Positions 50,293 to 60,485 are shown, numbered from the stretch's first letter. The stretch is DNA of 64,000 nt from Paenibacillus aurantius (GCF_032268605.1 NZ_CP130318.1:4311001-4375000); one strand, 5' to 3'. Numbers and translations: made by a program. The notes: generated by a model from the sequence alone, not told the origin.

Positions 50293-51231
50293 TTAGAAAA
50301 TCGATTTCCATTCGATCCCGAATGCCCCGGGATTGTAGATAAAGTTAAGCACCAGAAGGCCCATAATACTCAAAATAACGGCGGGCATGATCAGGAACGT
50401 GGTAATCATCGTGACCTTCGGTCCGGCCTTGGCGGCCCGTTCCTTGATCTTGCCGATGCGCGATTCCCTCATGTCCTCGGCCAGAAGCTTGAAGGTGTTG
50501 GCAATCGGAACCCCGAGCCGGCTTCCTTGAATAAGCGACAGGATGAGAGTCTCCAGCTCTTTGCTCTGGTTGCGGTTCATCAGCCTCGTATACGCTTCTT
50601 CCCGGGGGACGCCGATGTCGAGCTCCTGCTGAAACCGGGTAAGCTCTTCCCCGAGCGGACCTTCCATGTCATCCACAATCTGCTTCATCGCCGGGTCCAG
50701 GGGCACCCCTGCCTGCAGGGTGACGCTCATGGAGTCCATGAAGTCCGGAAGCTCGATCCCGATCTGTTCCTGGCGGCTGTTGGCAGCCGATCGGATCCAG
50801 AGGATCGGGAAGAACATGCCGGCCAGGAAGAACAGAATCTGCATCAGCCCGCCGCCCAGCCCGATATAGGAGAGCAGCGTCCCGAAGAGCAGGCCAAGGA
50901 ACATGCACAAGAAGCGGAAGCCGTAGAAGGAATCGACATTCAGGCCGCCGGGAGCCCCGGCGAGCGCGATTTTGCGCTCCATTTCCTTCTCATTGGAGAA
51001 GATTCGGAAACGGCGCCCGAGAGGAGCGAGCGTATTGGACCACCGGAAGATCCGCTCCTTCCACTCGTCACTTAGCTTCTTTTTCTTCTTCCGGGTTGTT
51101 TTGATCAGGCCCAGGGTTTTCTTTAAGCGGATGCGGCCGAAGTAGTACCGGCAGAGGGCCAGCATCGCCAGCGTCCACATCGCAAAAGCCCCGTAAAGCC
51201 ATACGTCTATCCATTCGCTCAATGTAATCAC
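50293..51231 (-). CDS. tadC: TadC inner-membrane platform protein
   Basis: Protein of 312 residues of the type II secretion F family with hydrophobic segments near 10-30, 105-150 and 275-300, and the GspF motifs ELPDFMDSMSVTLQAGVPL and LILSLIQGSRLGVPI. GTG start overlaps the tadB stop (GTGA). Forms the platform with TadB. Confidence 0.93.
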   Translation of the reverse strand: MITLSEWIDVWLYGAFAMWTLAMLALCRYYFGRIRLKKTLGLIKTTRKKKKKLSDEWKERIFRWSNTLAPLGRRFRIFSNEKEMERKIALAGAPGGLNVDSFYGFRFLCMFLGLLFGTLLSYIGLGGGLMQILFFLAGMFFPILWIRSAANSRQEQIGIELPDFMDSMSVTLQAGVPLDPAMKQIVDDMEGPLGEELTRFQQELDIGVPREEAYTRLMNRNQSKELETLILSLIQGSRLGVPIANTFKLLAEDMRESRIGKIKERAAKAGPKVTMITTFLIMPAVILSIMGLLVLNFIYNPGAFGIEWKSIF

Positions 51232-52169
51232 GCCTTTATGTTGGAAACTTTACGGATGGCCAGGAAGCCGATAGTCATCAGAATGGCCACCACAACGAGA
51301 AGGATGAGACCCGGAATCGTGAACAGCGGCATAATAAACCCGTCAAATACGACATTAAACCCTATAATCAACACAATCGGGATAACGGCCAGCGTAATGG
51401 CGATGTATCGGGATTCCGCCGTCTGGTTGCTCAACTCCTGGTTCATTCTCGCCCGGTCCTCCAGCGTTTTGGCCAGATGATCCAGCGCCTGTCCCAGGTT
51501 ACCGCCCGCCTTACGCTGAATAATGATTGTCTTCAGAAGCAGCTGGAAATCTTTGCTGGAGAATCGTTCGCTCATCTTCTCAAAAACCGCCTCCACCGAA
51601 GTCCCGAGATGCAGCTGCTGGGACATCGCGTTAAAAAGCGGGCCGGCCGGCGCCTTCAGCTCTCTTGCCACCGTCTCGATGGACTGCTGGATGCTCATCC
51701 CCGCCCGAAGACAGGAAGCGAGCATCCGGCTTACCTCGGGCAGCTGGCTGTTGACGAGCTGCGCGAATTTGTTTCTCCGGGACTTCAGCCATTTGCGGCT
51801 TAGAAAGACGGTCAGGTAGAAGGAGACAATCAGGTTAAACGGAAACTTCAGGCTGAGCAGAACACCGAGAAGCACCGATAGCGCCGTGAAGATCCCCGCT
51901 TGGATCGCCATCCACCTAAGAGGCGAAAGGGTCAAGTTGGCTCCCTTCAGCTTCTCTCCCAGCTCCGAACCGTAGTCGGAGTGGGCGAGCTTGGCTTCGT
52001 AACGGTCCAGGACACTCTTCTTCCGGCGGGCTTCCGCCGTATAGAGCGGTCTCATCCGCCGGTTCAGGGCGTTCAGGTTCCGTCGGGTCGAGATGATTTC
52101 CGCTCCTCCCATCACCGCCGAGAATGCAAAGACAAACACCACAACCAGCATCCAGGTTTCAAACGGCAC
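51228..52169 (-). CDS. tadB: TadB inner-membrane platform protein
   Basis: Protein of 313 residues of the same F family. Segments include LPEVSRMLASCLRAGMSIQQ and IIIQRKAGGNLGQALDHLAK, with helices near 4-22, 88-125, 245-268 and 280-300. GTG at 52169 follows GGGGGGAGGAAC; the open frame continues upstream without support. It overlaps the tadA end by 11 bases. Confidence 0.92.
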   Translation of the reverse strand: MPFETWMLVVVFVFAFSAVMGGAEIISTRRNLNALNRRMRPLYTAEARRKKSVLDRYEAKLAHSDYGSELGEKLKGANLTLSPLRWMAIQAGIFTALSVLLGVLLSLKFPFNLIVSFYLTVFLSRKWLKSRRNKFAQLVNSQLPEVSRMLASCLRAGMSIQQSIETVARELKAPAGPLFNAMSQQLHLGTSVEAVFEKMSERFSSKDFQLLLKTIIIQRKAGGNLGQALDHLAKTLEDRARMNQELSNQTAESRYIAITLAVIPIVLIIGFNVVFDGFIMPLFTIPGLILLVVVAILMTIGFLAIRKVSNIKA

Positions 52170-53508
52170 GCTCGTTCCTCCCCCCTTCCGGGGCGAACCA
52201 GTCGGCCGGAAGCTCTTGACCGAACGAGCGGAAGCGGGCGGCACATGCCGGCACGTAGCCGGTCGCGGTGAAGTCGCCGATGACCCGGCCGTTCAGCTCC
52301 ACTCCCTTTCGGTCGAAGCGGAAGATGTCCTTCAGCTTAAGCTGCCCGTTCTCCAGGCCCGCTTCGGCGATCGAGACGATTTTTCTCGTTCCGTCCGTCA
52401 GCCGGAGCGTCTGAACGACAAGCTGGATCGCGGAGGATATGAACGGCCGAATGACATCCACCGTCATGGACGGGTTGCTCATCATGATCATCGCCTCCAG
52501 CCGGGACATGGCATCCTGGGGACTGTTGGCGTGAATGGTGGTCAGGGAGCCTTCGTGACCCGTGTTCATCGCCTGGAGCATATCCAAGGCTTCTCCGCCC
52601 CGGACCTCCCCGACAATGATCCGGTCCGGGCGCATCCGCAAGGCGTTCTTCACCAGCTGGCGGATGGAGATTTCCCCGGTGCCTTCCATGTTTACCGGTC
52701 TTGCCTCCAGGGAGACGACATTTTTGCGGTTCAGCCTGAGCTCCGCCATGTCCTCAATGGTGATGATTCTCTCCCCGACCGGAATGGCCGCCGATACGAC
52801 GTTCAGCAGGGTGGTTTTCCCGCTGCCCGTCCCCCCTGAGATAATGATATTCATCTTGGAGGCGGCGGCGGCCTGCAGGAACCGGGCCATCTTCTCCGAC
52901 ATCGTCTGAAAGCCGATCAAGTCCTTCATCGCATAAGGATCCTTCTTGAACTTACGGATCGTGATCACCGGCCCGTGAAGCGCGATGGGCGGGATCGCTG
53001 CATTGATCCGGCTTCCGTCCTCGAGACGGCCGTCGACAAGAGGAGAGCTTTCATCGATCCGGCGGCCGATAGGGGCCACGATCCGGTCGATGATATGGCG
53101 GATATGCTCATTGCTCTTGAATGAAACATCGGAGAGACTGATCGTTCCCCTTCGCTCCACATACACCTCATGCGGACCGTTGACCATTATCTCTGTAATT
53201 TCGTCGTCCCGCAGAAGAGGCTCCAGGGGACCATACCCGACGGAATCGTTCAGGATCATGCTGAGCAGCTCGGTTTTGTCCGATTGCGTGATGATGACCT
53301 TCTCTTCCTCGAGCATTTCGGTAATCAATTTCTCGATCGTCCGCCTTTTCTGGTAAAGAGGCAGCTGAATCAAATAATCGAGGTTGGTCTCTTTCAGCAG
53401 GCGTTCCTTGTAGTGGTGGAACAGAAAGTCCAGGTAATCCTGAGAAGTCGATTTCTCCGGCTGGACGCCGTCATCCAACCTGCTGCTGAGCTTTTGGAAT
53501 ATGGCCAT
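52159..53508 (-). CDS. tadA: TadA/CpaF secretion ATPase
   Basis: Hexameric motor ATPase of 449 residues. Walker A is GGTGSGKTTLLN (about 225-236), followed by the Asp box ITIEDMAELRL, Walker B IIVGEVRGGEALDML and the His box GHEGSLTTIHANS. GTAGGGGGGGAA precedes ATG 53508. It powers assembly of the pilin encoded downstream. It overlaps the tadZ gene by 38 bases. Confidence 0.96.
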   Translation of the reverse strand: MAIFQKLSSRLDDGVQPEKSTSQDYLDFLFHHYKERLLKETNLDYLIQLPLYQKRRTIEKLITEMLEEEKVIITQSDKTELLSMILNDSVGYGPLEPLLRDDEITEIMVNGPHEVYVERRGTISLSDVSFKSNEHIRHIIDRIVAPIGRRIDESSPLVDGRLEDGSRINAAIPPIALHGPVITIRKFKKDPYAMKDLIGFQTMSEKMARFLQAAAASKMNIIISGGTGSGKTTLLNVVSAAIPVGERIITIEDMAELRLNRKNVVSLEARPVNMEGTGEISIRQLVKNALRMRPDRIIVGEVRGGEALDMLQAMNTGHEGSLTTIHANSPQDAMSRLEAMIMMSNPSMTVDVIRPFISSAIQLVVQTLRLTDGTRKIVSIAEAGLENGQLKLKDIFRFDRKGVELNGRVIGDFTATGYVPACAARFRSFGQELPADWFAPEGGRNERAV

Positions 53509-54688
53509 TCGATGGTTCCCCCCCTACCTTCTGCAGCACGACGGAAGTCAGCTGGTACATGTCGCGGGCGGGTCCTTTCGGACCTTTGTCGTTTGCTTTC
53601 GTATGCAGCAGCTGCCCGAGATTGACCAGCTGCTGCAGCCCGTTCATGCCGTCTGCAATGGTTCCCCATACCGGGAATAGCGTCATCTTTTGCAGATCGT
53701 CCAGCGTCACGTCGTTCTTCTTGCTGAACCGGTTCACGACCAAAGCGACGCTCTCGTCCTTGACGAGATGATAACGCTCCAGAATGTTGTAGACCTGCTG
53801 CATGCGGACTATGGACGGACGGTCCAGCTGAAGAACGTACAGCAGCAGGTCGGTCTGGCTGATCGCGCTGATGGAGACCTCGTTCAGCTCCTTCGGAATA
53901 TCCAGAACAATCAGGTCAAAATGCTGCCGGCACGCCGTCAGCAAAAGCTCGATGTCGTCACTTCCGAAGTTTTCCGCATCCTGCGGATGGGCCGGGGACA
54001 GCAGAACGCTTAAAGGCGAATCCTCCCGGCGGTAGAGCACATTGTTGAGCTGGCTGAAGGTCAGCTCTTTCAGAACGGACTTCAGATCGCCCAGGTTGCG
54101 GTCGTGGGGAACATCCAGCAGCTGATGAAGCCCGCCGAACTGCATGTTCAGATCAACCAGCAGCACCTTGGCCCCGCTGTTCAAGGCCAGCGTCTGGGCG
54201 AGGTTGGAGGCAAGGAAGGTAGCTCCGGAGCCGCCTTTTCCGCTGTAGACGGTTATTACCTGGCTGGAGCCTTGCTGCCCTTTGGGCTGAAGCAGCTCCT
54301 GCCTTTGGACATTCTTCTTATACTGAACGTTCGCCCTCTCCAACGCTTTCTCCAGCTGCTCCATCTCTTCCGGAAGCTGCAGGACATCCATGACCCCGGA
54401 CCGGTACAATTCCCGGAGGGAAATGAATTCCGCGTTTTTGCTCAAGTAAATGATCGGTGCCGTTTCGTTCACCTTGCGTACGCTTTGAATTACCTGAGAA
54501 ATATTCACCGCTTCAGATGGCTCGGCTATAAGCAGAATCCGCGGCTCCTTGAGGTTGATCTGCATGTACGCTTCTCGCGGCTTGTCGATAATTTCGCCGA
54601 TAGGGACATTGAGAAAGTGCAGCTGCTGCGTTATTTGTTGGGTCAGGCGGGAATCATCGCAAACGACGCTGATTCGTGGTGTGCTCAA
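53471..54688 (-). CDS. tadZ: TadZ/CpaE localisation ATPase
   Basis: Protein of 405 residues. The N-terminal 120 residues form a receiver-like domain without clear phosphorylation motifs; the C-terminal ParA/MinD-type domain has the deviant Walker A SGKGGSGATFLASNLAQ and VLLVDLNMQFG. TTG at 54688 follows AAGGAAGGAGAG and overlaps the cpaB stop. It positions the Tad machine. Confidence 0.92.
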   Translation of the reverse strand: MSTPRISVVCDDSRLTQQITQQLHFLNVPIGEIIDKPREAYMQINLKEPRILLIAEPSEAVNISQVIQSVRKVNETAPIIYLSKNAEFISLRELYRSGVMDVLQLPEEMEQLEKALERANVQYKKNVQRQELLQPKGQQGSSQVITVYSGKGGSGATFLASNLAQTLALNSGAKVLLVDLNMQFGGLHQLLDVPHDRNLGDLKSVLKELTFSQLNNVLYRREDSPLSVLLSPAHPQDAENFGSDDIELLLTACRQHFDLIVLDIPKELNEVSISAISQTDLLLYVLQLDRPSIVRMQQVYNILERYHLVKDESVALVVNRFSKKNDVTLDDLQKMTLFPVWGTIADGMNGLQQLVNLGQLLHTKANDKGPKGPARDMYQLTSVVLQKVGGEPSNGHIPKAQQQVG

Positions 54689-55386
54689 GGCTTTTTCTCT
54701 CCTTCCTTCAGCGCCTTGGAGGTTCCGCTTTTCAGAACCCTGACCTCCTTGGCGTAATTCAGAGCCCAAACGGCGCTCTTGGAATTTTCGAGGCTTAATA
54801 CGACGCCGATGGCCGAAAGTTCCGTTTCATTCTTTTTTTGCACGTTATTGACGGTCACATCCTTGAGCAAAACCTTGGTCACCCGCCTGTCCTGACCCTG
54901 TGCGCTGCCTGCGTTCGTTACCCCCTGCTGCTTGGCAATGGAATCAGGGGAACCGCTCTGGTCATCGTAAGAAACGATAATGTCCACTTTGTCAAAAACG
55001 TCGATGCTGTCGTCAAACACCGCCATGGGAGCGCGGAGAATGACCTGGCGAAGGTCACCGGAAACCACGGTGTTGTCGCGAAGAACGGAAGTCGTGATCA
55101 CCTGCCCTTTCGGAATGGGGACCACGGTAATTTTGTTTTTCAATTCCTCTTTTGTCTGGATAACGGAGGGCAGCAGGTACTTCCGCGGCACTTCCTCCGT
55201 GGTAAAGGAATCCGGATCAATGGGCCGTCCTGCCACGATATCCGTTTTGGCCACCAGGACCTGCGCCAGTTCCCCCATGCTCTGTTTGGTGGATTTTATG
55301 TAGTTGGAGAACAGGATGGTGGCGGTTAAGGCCATAAGGATGGAGAGGCTGGTAAAAATTACGGCACGTCTTCTCGATTCGAACAT
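54685..55386 (-). CDS. cpaB: CpaB/RcpC pilus assembly protein
   Basis: Protein of 233 residues with one N-terminal helix (about 8-27), a SAF domain (VLVAKTDIVAGRPIDPDSF) and an RcpC-type beta domain (VILRAPMAVFDDSIDVFDKVDIIV). In Gram-negative systems CpaB supports the secretin; here there is no outer membrane, so it probably acts at the cell wall. Confidence 0.9.
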   Translation of the reverse strand: MFESRRRAVIFTSLSILMALTATILFSNYIKSTKQSMGELAQVLVAKTDIVAGRPIDPDSFTTEEVPRKYLLPSVIQTKEELKNKITVVPIPKGQVITTSVLRDNTVVSGDLRQVILRAPMAVFDDSIDVFDKVDIIVSYDDQSGSPDSIAKQQGVTNAGSAQGQDRRVTKVLLKDVTVNNVQKKNETELSAIGVVLSLENSKSAVWALNYAKEVRVLKSGTSKALKEGEKKP

Positions 55387-55404
55387 GTTATAAGGACACC
55401 CCTG

Positions 55405-55854
55405 CTAGTTGAGTAATAAGAGCACAATTCCTGTACCGAGCGCCATGAAAGGCGCCAAGGCCAATTCCGTCAGCTTCTTATCCTTGTTTCTGCGGACTCT
55501 CTGGACAAGGAGGATTGGCCAAGCCGCCATACCGGCGGCTAGAAACGTAAGCAGCATCGTGAGCAGCCCGTCCGGGGCTCCCAAAGCCGCTCCTATTACA
55601 CTGAACAGCTTGATATCTCCGCCACCCAGCTGGCCTTTGCTAAGAGCGGCTAGGAGCAAGGAAAGACCAAAGAGCAGGGCCGCCCCAACTATACTGCCGA
55701 TCAAGCCTGACCAGCGGTCAAAGACCAAATGAAGAATTCCAAAATATACCAATGAAGGTATCGTTAGCCAGTCGTAGATTTTCTTTTCCTTCAGGTCGGT
55801 GATGACGGCTACGGCCAGGACAGCAGCTAGGGAGACCCAGGTAACGAGATGCAT
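55405..55854 (-). CDS. cpaA: Prepilin peptidase CpaA/TadV
   Basis: Aspartic membrane protease of 149 residues with four or five helices. The catalytic acids are Asp20 in ITDLKEKKIYDWL and Asp80 in GGGDIK, both conserved. It lacks the methylase domain, as is usual for TadV. First gene of the operon; it cleaves Flp, TadE and possibly TadG. Confidence 0.94.
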   Translation of the reverse strand: MHLVTWVSLAAVLAVAVITDLKEKKIYDWLTIPSLVYFGILHLVFDRWSGLIGSIVGAALLFGLSLLLAALSKGQLGGGDIKLFSVIGAALGAPDGLLTMLLTFLAAGMAAWPILLVQRVRRNKDKKLTELALAPFMALGTGIVLLLLN

Positions 55855-56127
55855 GAAATGGTGCTTTCCCCCCTTTTGCTAAAAAAAAGAAAATTTTGCT
55901 AAAGTCATCTTACCCGCCTTTTTACTCATTGAATCAAGATTCCGGTCCTTTTTTAATAGGCCCAGGCTCTCATTTTTCATACCATTCATTTACAGGCCAT
56001 CCAGGGGCAGAAGGAAAGAAAGCCGGCCACCCGGTCCGTTCGTTCTAGTTCCATCTTCCTAATGCCTGGAAGTGGAGAGATTTTTTCCTGTTTGGGTACG
56101 GTTATTAATCGGTGAGCAGGACAACCC
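55855..56127. other. Upstream region of the Tad operon
   Basis: This 270-base AT-rich gap holds the operon promoter, but I cannot assign a convincing -35/-10 pair with proper spacing (TTGATT and TAAGAT are 19 apart). A T-rich tract precedes the ribosome site. No riboswitch core or gene is recognised. Confidence 0.5.
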
Positions 56128-56161
56128 AAAAAAGCAGCTTCGGCCCGAGGACCAAAGCTGC
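56128..56161 (-). terminator. Terminator of the GGDEF-EAL gene
   Basis: GCAGCTT/AAGCTGC with an inner GGCCC/GGACC stem is followed on the minus strand by six T. Confidence 0.85.
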
Positions 56162-56174
56162 CATTATAGAATCG

Positions 56175-58595
56175 TTATTGAGCATACCGGTGCTGACTTG
56201 GCAGAGAGGAGGCATCCTCTCTCAAAGTGCGGGTGTCGAGCTTTTCTACCCCGTATTGAAAATACCGGATTAAGGCCGAAGCCGTCAACGGCCTGCTGAA
56301 ATAATAGCCTTGGGCGGTATCGCATCCCATTCGCTTAAGCAGCTGCAGCTGCTCCGAGGTCTCCACTCCTTCCGCCACGACTTTCTTGCCGAGCGTGGTG
56401 GACATGGAGATGATCGCGGGAACTATCGAACGGTCCGCATCTTCCTTCGTTAAATCTCCCATGAAGGAGCGGTCAATTTTGATCGTGGAAATGGGAAGCT
56501 GCTTGATTACACTAAGGGAGGAATACCCCGTTCCGAAATCATCCATGGCAATCCGGATCCCGAGCTCCGCCAGCTCTTGCAGCATCGTGAGCGTAGCCTG
56601 AAGATTGTGGACCACCATGCTCTCGGTAATCTCCAGGCATAGCCTTTGCGGAGCAAGGCCCGTGCTGCTTAAGATGCTTCTAACCCTGGAGACGAAGTCC
56701 GGCTGCATAAACTGTCCCGCGGATACGTTGACCGATATCTCCACATGGCCCCCTCCGCACGCTTCCCAGCGTTTCGCTTCCCGGCACGCCTCCTCCAACA
56801 CCCAATGGCCGATTGAACGGATCAGGCCGGTCTGCTCGGCCACCGGAATGAACTGGGCAGGCGAGATGAGGCCGAGCTCCGCACAGTTCCAGCGAATCAG
56901 CGCCTCCACCCCGATCAACCTTTCTCCGTCCAGCTCCACCTGGGGCTGATAGAGAAGAGTAAATTCCCCTCTCTCCAGAGCCTTGCGAAGATAGGCTTCC
57001 AGCTCCACATGCCGTTGAAAGGCGGCATTCATTTCCATCGTGTGAAAACGGTACTGGTTGCCTCCGCTTCTCTTGGCATGGTCCATGGCGATATCCGCGT
57101 TCATCAGCAGCTGGGTGCTGGTGATTCCATCAGACGGGAACAGGCTGATTCCGACGCTCGCCGAGAGAAAAAATTCCCTTCCCTTTAAGGAGAAAGGCTC
57201 GACAAACTGGTAAATGACGAGCTCCGCCGCCTTTACCACATCGTCGTATTCTTCCAGCCCGGAGAGCAGGATCCCAAACTCGTCCCCGCCCAGCCGGGCC
57301 AGCATTCCATTGGCGTCGAGACATGCCTCCAGACGCCGGGCGCTCTCCATTAGAGCTTCGTCTCCCCGAGGATGGCCGACCGTGTCATTGATTCGTTTAA
57401 ACCGGTCCAGATCGACCACCAGAAGGGCGACGAACCCGCTGTTTAAGCGGGATTGCTCCAACCGGGACTCCAGCTCCTTCACGAAGGAAAGGCGGTTGGG
57501 CAGGCCGGTAAGGGGATCGTTATGCGCCAGATAGGCCAGCTCGTTCTCCTGGCTCTTGCGTTTACTGATGTCCCGGACGATGGCATACGTATACTTCCCA
57601 CCGCTGCTGGCCATGCTTTCCGTATCCATGAGAAGTGTCTTGGTTTCCCCTTCCCGCGTCAGGATGGTGAACTCCTGCCCGGTGCCCAGGAACCGGTTCC
57701 CCCCCGACTCCTGCCTGCGATCTGGCCGGTCCTCCTGCTTCAGAAAATCGGATAATGGCACCGGGAGTCTTCCGTTCAATCCGCGGCCGAACACCCGCCG
57801 GGCACCGGGATTGGCTTCCCAGATTCTCATATCGGCATCAAGCAACAGAATCCCAACCGGGCTCAGTTTATACAACACTTCATATTTGCTGGTGACGGAC
57901 GGCAGAAATTCGCTTTTATGAATGAGAAAACGGATCGAGATGCCCCAAACCAGAACCGGCAGCAGGAAAAAGAAAGACGGAACGAAAGCGCCCTCTCCCC
58001 GTAAAGCCTCCACCGCTCCAACCAGCATCGAAGCCAAGACAAAGAGAAGATCTGTCCGCAGCAGAAGGACAAGCTTTCTTCTTTCGATCTCTCTTTCACA
58101 TCTCCGGATGGCGAGAAGGGACATGGCCAGATTGCACCCGTGAAGGATGGCCAGAAGGACTAACAGCACAAGCATGCCGCCCCCCAAGATCTCGCGCTTC
58201 CACGGAGAATGAATCTCCACCTCACCGAAAAAAAGCCCGAAGGAGCCGAACGATACCCCAGCCAAGTACAGCAATAAAGGGGAAAAGCCCAGCAAGGCTA
58301 TCCTTTTCACACGAAAAGGAGAATAGGCCCCGATTATTTTTTGATGCAGCATCAGTCCGGTTCCGGCCGCTAACAAGGCGGCGGGGTATTTGAGATAGCC
58401 GGACAGCGGGAGGGTATAGTCGGGAGGAAGAAGCTGCTGGAAGCAATCCGCTGTAAAAATCAAGAAAAGACATAGCATGGTAAGCGATGCCAATTGGTTT
58501 TCCTTATTCCGCGGATCCCTGCGAATAATGTCGATTGTTGTATATAGGAGAAAAAACAATGGAAGCATGAGAGCAATCAAAGAAAAAAACGTCAT
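56175..58595 (-). CDS. Membrane PAS-GGDEF-EAL protein
   Basis: Protein of 806 residues. Seven hydrophobic segments fill the first 225 residues (7TM sensor type), a PAS domain follows (about 240-350), then GGDEF (about 360-520) with intact RLGGDEF, then EAL (about 535-780) with EALIRW, NVSAGQF, LCLEITES, DDFGTGY, IKIDRSF and EGVETSEQ intact. It may both make and degrade c-di-GMP. AGGGGTGAC precedes the ATG. It lies next to the Tad operon, whose pilus may be its output. Confidence 0.93.
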   Translation of the reverse strand: MTFFSLIALMLPLFFLLYTTIDIIRRDPRNKENQLASLTMLCLFLIFTADCFQQLLPPDYTLPLSGYLKYPAALLAAGTGLMLHQKIIGAYSPFRVKRIALLGFSPLLLYLAGVSFGSFGLFFGEVEIHSPWKREILGGGMLVLLVLLAILHGCNLAMSLLAIRRCEREIERRKLVLLLRTDLLFVLASMLVGAVEALRGEGAFVPSFFFLLPVLVWGISIRFLIHKSEFLPSVTSKYEVLYKLSPVGILLLDADMRIWEANPGARRVFGRGLNGRLPVPLSDFLKQEDRPDRRQESGGNRFLGTGQEFTILTREGETKTLLMDTESMASSGGKYTYAIVRDISKRKSQENELAYLAHNDPLTGLPNRLSFVKELESRLEQSRLNSGFVALLVVDLDRFKRINDTVGHPRGDEALMESARRLEACLDANGMLARLGGDEFGILLSGLEEYDDVVKAAELVIYQFVEPFSLKGREFFLSASVGISLFPSDGITSTQLLMNADIAMDHAKRSGGNQYRFHTMEMNAAFQRHVELEAYLRKALERGEFTLLYQPQVELDGERLIGVEALIRWNCAELGLISPAQFIPVAEQTGLIRSIGHWVLEEACREAKRWEACGGGHVEISVNVSAGQFMQPDFVSRVRSILSSTGLAPQRLCLEITESMVVHNLQATLTMLQELAELGIRIAMDDFGTGYSSLSVIKQLPISTIKIDRSFMGDLTKEDADRSIVPAIISMSTTLGKKVVAEGVETSEQLQLLKRMGCDTAQGYYFSRPLTASALIRYFQYGVEKLDTRTLREDASSLPSQHRYAQ

Positions 58596-58682
58596 GATGT
58601 CACCCCTGAAATAACTAGGTCTTTGGTCTCATTTACCATAATTCGACAAACTTTTAATCATTCCTGCTTACCTACCAAAAAT

Positions 58683-58710
58683 AAAAAAAACAGCAAGCCC
58701 CGTAGGACTT
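58683..58710 (-). terminator. Terminator downstream of the MFS gene
   Basis: AAGTCC/GGGCTT with a TACG loop is followed on the minus strand by a long T-run. Confidence 0.6.
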
Positions 58711-58803
58711 ACCGTTTAATTTCGGGCAGACACCCCCGTCTTTCGTCTCTCTTACCGGATGCCTTTCGATCCTTTTTGACAAAATCTTCGGCCCGGACTC
58801 GCC

Positions 58804-59991
58804 TTACTCCATAACCATCTTCCTCGCTTCGCTCCTCTGCTTGCGGTGATGGAGGGCGTAATAAAGAATCAGGGAAAGGAAGACGAGCAGTCCCCCCCAT
58901 AAATACATCGTGTGGTAATCGGTGCGCGCGGCCAGCAGGCCAAGGAAATAAGAACCCAGCCCGTAGCCCGAATCAAAAAAGACAAAATAGGTGCCGGTGG
59001 CCAAGCCTCTTCGGTGAGGAGGTGCCGATTGAACTGCTATGGTTTGAAAGCTCGGAAGGATCGCACCGTAACCGAGTCCTATAATCCCTCCGGTCAGCAG
59101 AAAAATAGGAGCGGAATAGGCTTGACTCAGCCAGACCATTCCGATTACGAACAGGACAATTCCCGGATAAACGAGAACATGCTCCCCTTTCCTGTCGAAC
59201 AGCCTTCCCGTGAAAGGACGGGAGATCAGGATCATGGCCGCAAAGACGATAAAGAAATAGCTCGCGATGGTTTCCAGCCCGATCGATTTCGCATAGACGG
59301 AGATGAACGTAGAGATCGCTCCATAGGAGAAAGCCAGCACGAAGCCAGCCATGGAGATAGGCATCGCTTTAGGCTCCAGGTACCGCTTGATGCTCCAGGA
59401 ATGGAACGGACTCGGTTTCTTCGGAGGCGAGGAGATGGCGGTCACCGCGCCGCAGAGCAAGGCTAATAAAGCTAAGACCGAAACGACGATGAACAGGACC
59501 GTATAGCTGGTATGGGTGGTCAGAGTAAGCCCCAGGAAGGGCCCCACGACCATGGCAAGGCTCATAAAAAGGCTGAAGTAACCGATACCTTCCCCTTTGC
59601 GCTTCTCCGGAATGACATCCAGTACAATGGCCGAGGTGGCTGTTGCCGAGATCCCGAAGGCAATCCCGTGAACAAACCGCAAGGCCAAAAGCAGGTAGAA
59701 TTGATGAATGAACAGATACAGGAAGGAACATACCATAAACATAACCAAGGAGGCGGTGACCAGAACCTTCCGGTTCTTCTCGTCCAGCCACTTTCCCGTC
59801 ACTACCCGGAAGATGACCGCGGCCACGATAAACACCGTCATGACAAGGCCAATCTGATCTTTACTTCCTTGCAGTTCCTCCAGAACGAAGGTCGGCAAAG
59901 TAACGGCCAGAATATAAAAGGTCATAAAAATAAAAAAGCTGCTGAAGCTGATCGTTAGAAAGCTTCGGGTCCATAAAGTGTCCTGCTTCAA
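58804..59991 (-). CDS. MFS drug-type transporter
   Basis: Membrane transporter of 395 residues with about twelve helices. Motif-A-like GKWLDEKNRK and GRLFDRKGEH loops occur after helices 2 and 8. It is of the YwoG/DHA1 type. TTG start at 59991 follows AAGAGAGAG. The MarR gene 56 bases upstream is cotranscribed and is the probable regulator. Confidence 0.9.
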   Translation of the reverse strand: MKQDTLWTRSFLTISFSSFFIFMTFYILAVTLPTFVLEELQGSKDQIGLVMTVFIVAAVIFRVVTGKWLDEKNRKVLVTASLVMFMVCSFLYLFIHQFYLLLALRFVHGIAFGISATATSAIVLDVIPEKRKGEGIGYFSLFMSLAMVVGPFLGLTLTTHTSYTVLFIVVSVLALLALLCGAVTAISSPPKKPSPFHSWSIKRYLEPKAMPISMAGFVLAFSYGAISTFISVYAKSIGLETIASYFFIVFAAMILISRPFTGRLFDRKGEHVLVYPGIVLFVIGMVWLSQAYSAPIFLLTGGIIGLGYGAILPSFQTIAVQSAPPHRRGLATGTYFVFFDSGYGLGSYFLGLLAARTDYHTMYLWGGLLVFLSLILYYALHHRKQRSEARKMVME

Positions 59992-60047
59992 GGCTCTCTC
60001 TTCTTTCTGTATAGTCTGTACAGCCGGACTCTTTACATTCCTTCTTT

Positions 60048-60485
60048 CTAATCCGGCGTGTTTTCTAGGTTGTCGATCATTTGAAACAAGACGCTCTTGA
60101 AAATCTCCAAATGTTCAGGAGGAATCCGGTTCAGGAGCTTGCTTTCAAATTGTTCTTCCACCAAGGGCCTAACGAGCTCTTGGTGCTCTCTGCCTTTGCC
60201 GGTAATGAGGATGCGATAAGATCTCCGGTCCTCCCCATTCGGCTTGCGGCTGATAAACTGCTTCCTCTCTAGGATGTCCAGAATCCGGGTAATGGTCGGC
60301 TGGTCCTTATCCGACCGCAGAGCCAGCTCCTTCTGGGTGATATCATCCTCCTCGGCTAACCGTTTCAGTACGGTCCACTGTTCCGGGGTAAGGTCATACG
60401 GCTTGAGAGAAAGCGTAAGACTGCGAACCATAACCCGGCTCGCCATGGCGGTTAAATAGCCGAAAGGCTCCTTCTTGGTCTTCAT
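60048..60485 (-). CDS. MarR family regulator
   Basis: Winged-helix repressor of 145 residues. LTPEQWTVLKRLAEEDDITQKELALRS and DQPTITRILDILERKQFI form the DNA-binding core and wing (RRSYRILIT). ATG at 60485 overlaps the stop of an upstream nine-codon minicistron (ATGA); the longer frame to 60497 begins with GTG. It is autoregulated in all likelihood, since a palindrome lies at its promoter, and it controls the MFS gene. Confidence 0.92.
   Translation of the reverse strand: MKTKKEPFGYLTAMASRVMVRSLTLSLKPYDLTPEQWTVLKRLAEEDDITQKELALRSDKDQPTITRILDILERKQFISRKPNGEDRRSYRILITGKGREHQELVRPLVEEQFESKLLNRIPPEHLEIFKSVLFQMIDNLENTPD

Noticed and set aside
58623..58814. Plus-strand frame in the gap between the MFS and GGDEF-EAL genes
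   Set aside because: No ribosome site, poor composition, and it runs over a minus-strand terminator.
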